From Acetatifactor sp. (GTDB lineage Bacteria > Bacillota > Clostridia > Lachnospirales > Lachnospiraceae): a stretch of DNA of 15,949 nucleotides. Positions 1-6,701 of this stretch are shown here, in pieces. The DNA lies in contig JAEDMI010000032.1 in NCBI GenBank assembly GCA_016303085.1, positions 1 through 15,949 on the forward strand, read 5' to 3'. Numbering within the stretch: position 1 is the stretch's first letter; each line of letters begins with the position of its first letter. The notes below the pieces were generated by a model that saw only the letters and a program-made list of their open reading frames with translations, searched no databases and was not told where the DNA came from. The position numbers and the translations under genes are program-made.

Positions 1-1288
1 CTCCCCGGTGAGCCCCACATGGGTTCTGCTTTATGCCCATGTGAGAACCATTCCCATGCTGGTACTCATCAATCTCTTTGTGGTAATCTGCGGTGCATTT
101 ATGTTTCATGTGCCGGGATGGAAACTGGCAATTTACTTCCTTTTTTCTATGGTAGTGGAAAACGTGCTGGAGTGTAGCGTCATGCTGCTCTTGTACGGAA
201 CGGAGCGGCTGAATGAAGGACAGAGGGGCTGGATTATCAGGGCGGCCTACGGTCTGGTTGGCATTCTGTTTGCCATCGGTGTCGTTATGTATTTCCGGGA
301 GGGACTAAGCTTTCAGACAGTGGTGCATTTTCTCCACAGTGACGCAGTGCAGCTTGTGCCTGTCATCGGATGGTATATATCGGTGCTGCACCTTCTGTTC
401 GCAGGTGCAACTACGGTAAATATCATCGGAACAGCATGCTACATCTGCCTGTTGGCTGCGGTGGTGACTGCCGCGGTAAAAATGAAATGTACCGGAGCTT
501 TTTATGAAGATGCAATCAAGTTTGCAGAGGACTATGAGGAAGTTCTGGCGAACCGCAGACAGGGAGGCACGGATAAACGTCTGGGAAAGAAGCAGAAATA
601 CGGCAAAGCAAGTGTGAAGTGGAAGCGGACCGGAGCAGGAGCCCTGTTCAGCAGACAGCTTTTGGAATACAGGAAAAGCCGCTTCTTTATCTTTGATGCA
701 AGCACGTTCTTTGCATTGGCGGCGGGGATCTGTATCCCCTGGCTGTATGTCCGTGAGGGCGGATTCGGAGAATTTACTCCCTTTGTGATTCCGGCAGTGG
801 CAGCTTATCTGATTTTTATTTTTACCACCTTGGGCGGAAAGTGGGCGAAGGAGTTGAAATCTCCTTATACTTACATGATTCCCGATTCTGCTTTCAGCAA
901 GCTGGTAAACGCCACGGCCATACAGATTATCCAGAGTCTGGTGAACGGGCTGCTGATAACTGTACCCGGTGCTGTTGTCATGGGAATGTCGCCTGTGACC
1001 ACCGTGCTCTGTGTCCTGGCCTATGTAGCGCTTTCGGCCAACAAGCTGTATGCCCTGGCGGTTGCTGAGATTGTGGTGGGAGGAACCATGGGTACCTTCG
1101 GAAAACAGTTGTTTCAGATGTTGATTCAGGGAATTGTGATTACGGTGGCAATTTTAGGAGCGGTGTTGGGAGCCATGACAGGCGGTATTGATTTGGCATA
1201 TCTGATTATGGATGTCTTTATGATATTGTTTACCATGGTATTTATGATAATCGCATCCTTGAACTTTTATAAAATGGAAACAGCATAG
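1..1288 (+). CDS. ABC exporter membrane subunit, 5'-truncated
   Basis: The reading frame is open to the left edge, so the N-terminus lies outside the window; the GTG at position 8 is internal and not a convincing start. About 426 residues remain. They form two hydrophobic halves with several membrane segments each, separated by a basic cytoplasmic stretch (KRLGKKQKYGKASVKWKR, near residues 192-209 counted from the GTG). This two-block layout with a basic centre resembles the putative ABC exporter family (PF16962-like), whose members run to somewhat over 500 residues and partner with a separate ATPase. The ATPase would lie upstream, outside the window. No substrate can be named. Nothing links it to the sugar genes: the next gene has its own promoter starting 17 nt after this stop codon. 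The family call is from overall layout; membership in a generic ABC-2 permease family is the alternative. Confidence 0.6.
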   Translation, partial: SPVSPTWVLLYAHVRTIPMLVLINLFVVICGAFMFHVPGWKLAIYFLFSMVVENVLECSVMLLLYGTERLNEGQRGWIIRAAYGLVGILFAIGVVMYFREGLSFQTVVHFLHSDAVQLVPVIGWYISVLHLLFAGATTVNIIGTACYICLLAAVVTAAVKMKCTGAFYEDAIKFAEDYEEVLANRRQGGTDKRLGKKQKYGKASVKWKRTGAGALFSRQLLEYRKSRFFIFDASTFFALAAGICIPWLYVREGGFGEFTPFVIPAVAAYLIFIFTTLGGKWAKELKSPYTYMIPDSAFSKLVNATAIQIIQSLVNGLLITVPGAVVMGMSPVTTVLCVLAYVALSANKLYALAVAEIVVGGTMGTFGKQLFQMLIQGIVITVAILGAVLGAMTGGIDLAYLIMDVFMILFTMVFMIIASLNFYKMETA

Positions 1289-1304
1289 CAATAAAAATCC
1301 CCCG

Positions 1305-1333
1305 TTGACGAAAGGGTGATAAGAGGTTACAAT
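1305..1333 (+). promoter_or_regulatory. Sigma-A promoter of the GH105 gene
   Basis: TTGACG at 1305-1310 and TACAAT at 1328-1333 are separated by exactly 17 nt; each box matches the sigma-A consensus at five of six positions. Transcription would begin near 1340, giving a leader of about 35 nt. A hexamer inverted repeat (TTACAA at 1327-1332, TTGTAA at 1338-1343) covers the -10 box and the start point, where a repressor would act. Confidence 0.75.
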
Positions 1334-1374
1334 TTGTTTGTAAGCCCTTACATTTTTGCGACGGAGGATTTTTT

Positions 1375-2514
1375 ATGCAGATGCCTGTTTTTGAACGATA
1401 CATCGATGAGTTGATTGAGAAGAGCACACTGGACATTCCGGTGTGGAATATCGAAAAAGCCCGGGCGGGAAAGGCGGGCGGCTGGAATTACATAGACGGC
1501 TGCATGATTCTTGCACTGCTGGAGACATATCAGGCTACGGGAGAGAAGAAGTATTACGAGTTTGCGGATGCCTTCATCGACCATCGTGTTCAGGAGGACG
1601 GAAGCATCACGGGCTACTCCGTGGAGGAGTACAATATTGACAATGTCAATGCGGGCAAGACTCTGTTTGCACTGTATGAGCTGAACGGCAAGGAAAAGTA
1701 CCGCAGAGCCATCGAACTGATATACAGTCAGGTGAAAACCCAACCCCGCACTGCGGAGGGAAACTTCTGGCACAAGAAAATTTATCCGAATCAGGTATGG
1801 CTGGACGGTATGTATATGGGACAGCCCTTTTATATGGAGTATGAGACAAAGTTCAACAACAGGAAGAACTACGGCGATATTTTTAACCAGTTTGCCAATG
1901 TCGTGAAAAATATGAGGGACGAAAAGACAGGACTGTATTACCACGGCTATGACGCATCGAAAGAAATCTTCTGGTGTGACAGGGAGACGGGGCTTTCCAA
2001 AAATTTCTGGCTGAGAGCTATCGGCTGGTATTCCATGGCGCTTCTGGATACACTTGCCAAGTGTGAGCCGGGTGAGGAGTACAAGGCAGAGTACGAGAAC
2101 CTGAAGAATGTCTTTGTCCGTCTGATGGACGATATGCTGAAATTCCAGGATGAGAGCGGTATGTGGTATCAGCTCCCGGCCCTGGGCGGAAAGGAACCGA
2201 ATTACCTTGAGACCAGCGGAAGCGCTATTATGGCTTACTCCCTGCTGAAGGGGGTGCGGTTGGGGTTCCTACCGGAAAGCTACAGAGCGTACGGCCTGAA
2301 GGCTTTTCACGGCATCTGTGACAGGTATTTGCGGGAGACGGCGGGCAACCTGAATCTGGGCGGCATCTGCCTGGTGGCAGGGCTGGGACCTGCGGACAAT
2401 CTCCGCAGAGACGGTAGCTTTGCATATTATATGTCCGAACCCATTGTGGAAAATGATGCCAAGGGAGTCGGTCCTCTGCTTCTGGCATATACGGAGCTTA
2501 AGCGGTTGCCCTAA
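1375..2514 (+). CDS. GH105 unsaturated uronyl hydrolase
   Basis: A 379-residue protein of GH105 (YteR/YesR-like, an (alpha/alpha)6 barrel), the usual length for the family. These enzymes hydrate and release the 4,5-unsaturated uronic acid that polysaccharide lyases leave at the non-reducing end of oligosaccharides. Visible landmarks are a D89-containing segment (NIDNVNAGKTL), the catalytic Asp in VWLDGMYM (D144, equivalent to YteR D143), YHGYD with H190, FWLRAIGW at 211-218, ETSGSA near 279-284, and a C-terminal YYMSEPIVENDAKGVG motif typical of GH105. No signal peptide is present, so it acts in the cytoplasm on imported oligosaccharides. GGAGG at 1363-1367, 7 nt before the ATG, fixes the start. 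It has its own promoter and is separated from the transport operon by mntP and araC. The family is secure; the uronic acid (delta-GlcA or delta-GalA) and the aglycone are not readable from sequence. Confidence 0.92.
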   Translation: MQMPVFERYIDELIEKSTLDIPVWNIEKARAGKAGGWNYIDGCMILALLETYQATGEKKYYEFADAFIDHRVQEDGSITGYSVEEYNIDNVNAGKTLFALYELNGKEKYRRAIELIYSQVKTQPRTAEGNFWHKKIYPNQVWLDGMYMGQPFYMEYETKFNNRKNYGDIFNQFANVVKNMRDEKTGLYYHGYDASKEIFWCDRETGLSKNFWLRAIGWYSMALLDTLAKCEPGEEYKAEYENLKNVFVRLMDDMLKFQDESGMWYQLPALGGKEPNYLETSGSAIMAYSLLKGVRLGFLPESYRAYGLKAFHGICDRYLRETAGNLNLGGICLVAGLGPADNLRRDGSFAYYMSEPIVENDAKGVGPLLLAYTELKRLP

Positions 2515-3086
2515 AAGGGCAGGAAATCCAGAAGCCCCAGATGCTCCAACAGAATTTTGGTTCCCATGACAATCAGGATGACACCTCCGGCAATCTCTGC
2601 CTTTGATTTATACCTGAGTCCGAATACGTTTCCGATTTTCACTCCGGCTATAGAGAGAGAGAAGGTAATCACACCGATAAAGGTGACGGCGGGAACAATT
2701 TGCACCTGCAAAAACGCATAGGTGACACCTACGGCCAGGGCATCGATGCTGGTTGCTACGGCGAGAAGAAACATAGTTTTAATATCCACGGAATCATTTG
2801 CGCTGTCCTCCTCTTTGGACAGCGCTTCTTTTATCATGTTGGCTCCGATCAGCGCAAGCAGGACAAAGGCTATCCAGTGGTCGATGGCGGTGACATACTG
2901 CTCGAACCGTGTGCCCAGCAGATAGCCGAAGGTGGGCATCAGCGCCTGAAAGCCGCCGAACCACAGACCGATGATGAAAGCTTTTTTCAGGGACAGCTTT
3001 TTCATGGCCAGTCCCTTGCAGATGGAGACCGCGAAGGCATCCATGGACAGTCCTACGGCAGTGACAAACAAAGTAAACAGACTCAT
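2511..3086 (-). CDS. mntP: Manganese efflux pump MntP
   Basis: A 191-residue membrane protein of the MntP (formerly YebN, DUF204) family, which exports Mn2+ and protects against manganese excess. It shows the family's internal duplication: GLSMDAFAVSI near the N-terminus (D16) and ATSIDALAVGV in the second half, each placing an intramembrane Asp needed for transport, plus about six hydrophobic segments. I chose the ATG at 3086 because AAGGAG (3095-3100 on the complement) sits 8 nt upstream. An in-frame ATG at 3119 would add 11 residues not found in the family and has no ribosome site. The stop codon overlaps the convergent GH105 stop by 4 nt. Expression is predicted to follow Mn2+ through the riboswitch and terminator in its leader. 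It has no evident link to the sugar genes. Confidence 0.93.
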   Translation of the reverse strand: MSLFTLFVTAVGLSMDAFAVSICKGLAMKKLSLKKAFIIGLWFGGFQALMPTFGYLLGTRFEQYVTAIDHWIAFVLLALIGANMIKEALSKEEDSANDSVDIKTMFLLAVATSIDALAVGVTYAFLQVQIVPAVTFIGVITFSLSIAGVKIGNVFGLRYKSKAEIAGGVILIVMGTKILLEHLGLLDFLPF

Positions 3087-3134
3087 ATATTTTTCTCCTT
3101 TGAAAGACCTGTGGGACATGCAGGCTGTATCAAC

Positions 3135-3184
3135 AAAAAAGACTCAAAGACAATCTATGCGTTGCATAAATTGCCTCTGAGTCT
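3135..3184 (-). terminator. Riboswitch-controlled terminator in the mntP leader
   Basis: On the minus strand, 3184-3164 pairs with 3160-3140 as a 21-bp stem with three G-U wobbles and an AAC triloop, followed by six T (3140-3135; the first T pairs with A3184). This is a complete intrinsic terminator 48 nt before the mntP start. Its 5' arm includes bases 3181-3174, which are also the 3' half of the riboswitch closing stem, so the two folds exclude each other. Confidence 0.9.
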
Positions 3185-3280
3185 CATCATCACAATCGAA
3201 ATTGCTTCGGTAATACCAGACGTAAGCCGTCAATATGTTGATATTACCACAGCCCGGGCTGCTGACTACTCCCCCACAGG
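3174..3280 (-). promoter_or_regulatory. yybP-ykoY Mn2+ riboswitch aptamer
   Basis: The minus-strand leader carries GGGGAGUAG (3274-3266), the hallmark 5' element of the yybP-ykoY class. It also has a closing stem CCUGUGGG (3280-3273) with CUCAGAGG (3181-3174, one mismatch and one wobble), a 7-bp helix GGUAAUA/UAUUACC (3248-3242 with 3215-3209) and a UUCG-capped hairpin (3204-3193). The class binds Mn2+ and commonly controls manganese exporters, and the downstream gene is mntP. Since the closing stem takes the terminator's 5' arm, Mn2+ binding should permit transcription (an ON switch). The assignment is by eye, from the motif, the folding and the gene context together. Confidence 0.85.
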
Positions 3281-3302
3281 AAGATATTGTTAGAACGTTA
3301 AA

Positions 3303-3331
3303 ATTATACGCTAATCGATAAATTTTGTCAA
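3303..3331 (-). promoter_or_regulatory. Perfect-consensus sigma-A promoter of mntP
   Basis: Reading the minus strand, TTGACA (3331-3326) and TATAAT (3308-3303) are spaced by 17 nt, an exact match to the sigma-A consensus. Transcription would start near 3296, giving a leader of about 210 nt that contains the aptamer and terminator. The -35 box lies inside the last codons of the araC-type gene, so mntP is independent of that gene. Confidence 0.9.
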
Positions 3332-4234
3332 CAGCAAAGAGCGGGACTGTTGTACTCTTGCATCTCTGCGGAATGCGGAGGGGGATTGGTGCAGAAACTT
3401 GTTAAAGGCCCTGTTAAATTGAGAAAAGCTGGAAAAGCCGCAGCGGAAAGCAATATCCGTGATGGGATTATCCGTGGACAGAAGCAAAGTCTGTGCATTG
3501 CTGATTCGTGTCATCTGAATATAGTCCGTCAAAGTAAAGCCCGTAATCCGCTTAAACTGATGGGACAAGTAATAGCTGCTGATATAAAATTCCCTTGCGA
3601 TGGATTCCAGGGACAAGTCTTCCGTAAAATGGCTGTGGATATATGCCGTGATGCTGTAGACCTTGTTGGTGATGCTGTCGAAATCCAGGTGGTTGGAGTA
3701 AATATTCTTATCCCGGTAAAGGTAAATCAGGCTTAAGAATTCCAAAAATTTGTTGTGGATGGCAAGCTCCGTCAGCTCATTGGGGTTCTGAGAAAGGTAG
3801 TAAATATCGTTCAGCTTTTCCAGAACGGCTTTTTTATAGGGACCGTCAAAGCGGTAGATGGGACAGCTTCCGTCAAAAATGCTGTATATATGCTTCATAC
3901 AGTTCTCGAAGGAGGAAATCATGGGAGGAATGGAAAACTGGATAATCAGGCGCTTGTTGGGAGCACCCTCCGGGTATTCCGTCTTGTGGAGCAGGGTAGG
4001 GCGCAGCGCCACTATGTCACAGCAACGCATGTCATACCATACGCCGTCAATCAGGTGTCCTGCCTTTTCATCCAGAAAAATGCACATTTCATAAAATTGA
4101 TGAAAGTGCTGGAACTCCATGTTGATGGAGTAGGAGCGCTCATCATAATCAAAGAAGTAGTACAGGTTCTTTCCCGGTTTTCCGATTTCTACTTTATATT
4201 TCTGCGAGTAAACAACGGTATTGTCAATCAGCAT
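3311..4234 (-). CDS. AraC-family transcriptional regulator
   Basis: A 307-residue two-domain regulator. The N-terminal half is a cupin-like sensing domain (HFHQFYEM near 43-50, then a GHLIDGVWY strand pair and LRPTLLHKTEYP), the type that binds sugars in AraC/MelR-like proteins. The C-terminal ~100 residues hold the two helix-turn-helix motifs: LSLESIAREFYISSYYLS at about 207-224, and PITDIAFRCGFSSFSQF at 257-273 followed by FHRAF-like FNRAFNKF and SPSAFR. The length is normal. GAGGAG lies 6 nt before the ATG. It is transcribed divergently from the transporter-glycosidase operon, the classic position for a pathway-specific activator, and has no other obvious target. Effector and operators are unknown; candidate sites in the shared intergenic region are listed separately. 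Confidence 0.93.
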   Translation of the reverse strand: MLIDNTVVYSQKYKVEIGKPGKNLYYFFDYDERSYSINMEFQHFHQFYEMCIFLDEKAGHLIDGVWYDMRCCDIVALRPTLLHKTEYPEGAPNKRLIIQFSIPPMISSFENCMKHIYSIFDGSCPIYRFDGPYKKAVLEKLNDIYYLSQNPNELTELAIHNKFLEFLSLIYLYRDKNIYSNHLDFDSITNKVYSITAYIHSHFTEDLSLESIAREFYISSYYLSHQFKRITGFTLTDYIQMTRISNAQTLLLSTDNPITDIAFRCGFSSFSQFNRAFNKFLHQSPSAFRRDARVQQSRSLLLTKFID

Positions 4235-4594
4235 TGTGCTCTCCTCTGTTTTGCGTTTCTTGTCTTAAAAAGCGGTAAAATACATTTTACATTCCGCGCG
4301 CATAAGTAAATATTGCGTTAAATGCGGATTATAATTGTGCAAAATATATAATACTGATGTGGTAAATTCGTAAAAACTGTGCAAGACACAAATAAATTAT
4401 AAGCGAGAAAAGCAAAAAATGCAATATGCTTAGCAAAAAAAACAAGAGATGCGTGGAAATTGGAATTTTGCTTTGGTAATCTTGAATTGTCAAGGGAACG
4501 TAATCCCGGTTAATGTACATGAAACCAAAGAGTCCAAGAGAACATTGTGCCACGGGCCGACAGCCCGTGAGCTGCAAAAAATAAGGAGGTTTTT
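4235..4594. other. Divergent control region between araC-type gene and transport operon
   Basis: This 360-nt AT-rich region has no convincing gene; a possible 82-codon minus-strand frame (4329-4577) has no ribosome site or recognisable product. Candidate plus-strand -10 boxes are TATAAT at 4347-4352 and TATAAG at 4398-4403, both with poor -35 boxes, as expected for activator-dependent promoters. TATAAT on the minus strand at 4333-4328 could serve the regulator gene. A perfect 16-bp palindrome GTAAAATACATTTTAC (4275-4290) and two TGTGCAA direct repeats (4336-4342 and 4378-4384), 42 bp apart, are candidate operators. A 14-bp inverted repeat CTTGA-N4-TCAAG lies at 4481-4494. None is proven. Confidence 0.4.
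4551..4569 (+). other. Hairpin in the leader of the binding-protein gene
   Basis: CACGGGC (4551-4557) and GCCCGTG (4563-4569) form a perfect 7-bp GC-rich stem with a 5-nt loop. It ends 15 nt before the ribosome site (GGAGG, 4585-4589) of the binding-protein gene. It is followed by A, not T, so it is not a terminator. A role in mRNA stability or translation is possible. Confidence 0.5.
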
Positions 4595-6595
4595 ATGAAA
4601 AAGAATGTAAGCAAAAAACTTGCTGCGATTATGCTTGCGGCAGCAATGTGCGTTACCACCCTGACCGGCTGCGGCGGAACAACTCCCGATGCTTCCGATT
4701 CACAGGATGTCGTGGCAAGTGTCGATAATTCCGGCGCAGAGTCATCCGCGGATTCTTCCGCAGAGGTGACCGGCGGATTCAGTCAGGCACCCATGCTGGA
4801 TGCCATGTCTCTTCCCGCCGTGGAGGAGAGAATTCCCACCGCTGAGGATGTGATGGTGGAGAATGTGGCAAGCGTAGGACAGTACGGCGGCTCCATCAAA
4901 ATGGTGTTGACCAAGGCCGGCTGGGCAACAGGTAAGCCCATTGAACAGGGTCTGTTCCGCTTCAACAGCAACGGCGAGGTAGAGCCAAACGTGGCAAAGA
5001 GCTATGATGTAAACGCAGATGCCACCGAGTACACCATTCATCTCCGCGAGGGTATGAAGTGGTCTGACGGTGTTGATTTTACCGCTGAGGACTGTGTATT
5101 CTTCTATGACCATATGTGTGTTCCCGAGACCTTCGGTAAATCCCTCTGGGATTGCTTTAAGGTGACGGCAGAGGACGGCACCGAGGGTATCGCAACCTTT
5201 ACCAAGGTGGATGATTACACCTTTACCGTATCCTTCCCGGCTCCCAAGCCCAACTTCATCAATGAGCTGTGTATCAATGCTAAGTGGTGCTATGCTCCCA
5301 AGCATTATCATGAAACCATTCTTCCCGAGTTCATCGGCGAGGAGGCAGCTCAGGCTAAGGCTGAGGAAATGGGCTTTGCGGATGTGGCAGCCATGGGCAA
5401 GGAGACCGGTTACTACTTCTGGAATGTATCAGGAATTCCTACCCTGAATCCTTACGTCCTGTCTACAGAGGCCGGCAAGAACGATACCAACGGCGACTAC
5501 TTTGAGTATGTCCGCAACCCTTATTACTGGAAGGTTGACCAGAACGGACAGCAGCTGCCTTATGTGGATAAGATTGAGTATACCAAGATTTCCGACGTGA
5601 GTCAGGTTCTGATTAAGACTCTGGCAGGGGAACTCACCATTGCAGATGCCGGTTGGGTCGACATTGAGACCCTGACCGAGAATGCGGACAGCGTGGGCTA
5701 CCACATTGTTCACTGGCCCAACAGTTCCTGGGCAGATGCAGCATCTCAGTTGGAACTGAACCAGACTGCACCTAATGAAGCCTACAGAGCACTGTTCCAG
5801 ACCAGAGAGTTCAGACAGGCACTCTCCATTGCTGTTGACCGTGAGGAGTATGCAAAGCTGATTTCCGACGGATGGCAGGCAGGCCGTCAGGCTTGTCCCG
5901 CAGAGGGAGCAGCAGGCTATAGCGAGGAATGGGCCGTAAAGTGGACCCAGTATGATCCTGACGGCGCAAAGGCTCTGCTGGAAGGACTTGGAATGGTGAT
6001 GGGAAGCGACGGCTACTATGACCTTGCGGATGGTTCGGATTTCGTCCTGAATATTTTGAGCTACTCCGATTCCGGTGCTGACGAGACTTATCAGGTACTG
6101 AGCAAGTACTGGAATGAGATTGGTATCAAATCTACCTATAAGACCATGGATAAGGATACTTTGAATAACAATATTGTTTCCAACGAGTATGATGCGGTGC
6201 TGAGTCCTGTCGCTCCTGCCGAAACCGTGAGTCTGGGACTGAGACCCGATACTCTGGTTCCCGTCAGAAATTACGCTGAGTGGTACGGCGAAGTTGGTAC
6301 ATGGTACGCATCCGGCGGAGCCGAGGGTATTGCTCCTACGGGTGACTTGCTGGAGCTGTGTAACCTGTATGATCAGCTGAAGGCTGAGGCTGATGCGGAG
6401 AAGCGCACCGAGATTATTGACAAGATGTATCGTCTCCACGAAGAAAATATTTGGGTAATCGGTTACATGGAGTCTGCATCTACACTGTTCACAGTAGACA
6501 ATAAGCTGCAGAACTTCCCTGAGACCGAGATGTTCAGCGATGAGTACCGCGGACTGGGTATTGCACACATTGATTGCTGTTGGCTAGCAGAGTAA
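4595..6595 (+). CDS. Family-5 ABC transporter substrate-binding lipoprotein
   Basis: A 666-residue secreted lipoprotein. Residues 1-25 are a lipoprotein signal peptide ending in LTGC, with C26 the lipidated cysteine; a Ser/Asp/Ala-rich linker (about 27-65) tethers the domain to the membrane. The remainder is an SBP_bac_5 (DppA/OppA-like) domain with the diagnostic YTIHLREGMKWSDG segment at 146-159 followed by FTAEDCVFFYDH. It is longer than typical peptide-binding proteins (about 500-550 residues), as seen in members of this family that serve sugar-type importers. AAGGAGG lies just upstream and gives an unambiguous start. It is the first gene of the transporter operon, divergent from the AraC-type regulator. 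Family-5 proteins bind peptides, nickel and, in several bacteria and archaea, oligosaccharides; the neighbouring glycosidases favour an oligosaccharide ligand. That specificity is inferred. Confidence 0.9.
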   Translation: MKKNVSKKLAAIMLAAAMCVTTLTGCGGTTPDASDSQDVVASVDNSGAESSADSSAEVTGGFSQAPMLDAMSLPAVEERIPTAEDVMVENVASVGQYGGSIKMVLTKAGWATGKPIEQGLFRFNSNGEVEPNVAKSYDVNADATEYTIHLREGMKWSDGVDFTAEDCVFFYDHMCVPETFGKSLWDCFKVTAEDGTEGIATFTKVDDYTFTVSFPAPKPNFINELCINAKWCYAPKHYHETILPEFIGEEAAQAKAEEMGFADVAAMGKETGYYFWNVSGIPTLNPYVLSTEAGKNDTNGDYFEYVRNPYYWKVDQNGQQLPYVDKIEYTKISDVSQVLIKTLAGELTIADAGWVDIETLTENADSVGYHIVHWPNSSWADAASQLELNQTAPNEAYRALFQTREFRQALSIAVDREEYAKLISDGWQAGRQACPAEGAAGYSEEWAVKWTQYDPDGAKALLEGLGMVMGSDGYYDLADGSDFVLNILSYSDSGADETYQVLSKYWNEIGIKSTYKTMDKDTLNNNIVSNEYDAVLSPVAPAETVSLGLRPDTLVPVRNYAEWYGEVGTWYASGGAEGIAPTGDLLELCNLYDQLKAEADAEKRTEIIDKMYRLHEENIWVIGYMESASTLFTVDNKLQNFPETEMFSDEYRGLGIAHIDCCWLAE

Positions 6596-6627
6596 TTTGA
6601 TTTCGTGAGAATTAAATAAGTTATATG

Positions 6628-6657
6628 GGGAAAGGCAGAGTCAAATCTGCCTTTCTT
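6628..6657 (+). other. Intercistronic stem-loop after the binding-protein gene
   Basis: GAAAGGCAGA (6630-6639) pairs perfectly with TCTGCCTTTC (6646-6655) over a 6-nt loop, with two flanking G-U pairs possible. The tail (TTGATAAAAAG) is a poor T-tract, so this looks like a leaky terminator or an mRNA-stabilising stem. Such elements commonly keep a binding protein more abundant than its permeases. Confidence 0.7.
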
Positions 6658-6701
6658 GATAAAAAGATTTGTTTTATACTCGAAAAGGAGAGTATGAATT
6701 T

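Noticed and set aside
1293..1374. AAAAATCC and GGATTTTT flanking the GH105 leader as a long-range hairpin hiding the ribosome site
   Set aside because: The left arm lies upstream of the predicted transcription start near 1340, so it would not be in the mRNA.
3174..3280. NiCo-type or other metal riboswitch as an alternative for the mntP leader
   Set aside because: The GGGGAGUAG element and the mntP gene downstream match the yybP-ykoY class.
4329..4577. An 82-codon minus-strand frame in the divergent intergenic region
   Set aside because: No ribosome site is seen and the C-terminal half is simply AT-rich hydrophobic translation. The region is better explained as promoter and operator DNA.
5429..6568. 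A 379-codon open frame on the minus strand inside the binding-protein gene
   Set aside because: It is fully antisense to a well-supported lipoprotein gene, has no ribosome site, and gives a composition typical of antisense shadows.
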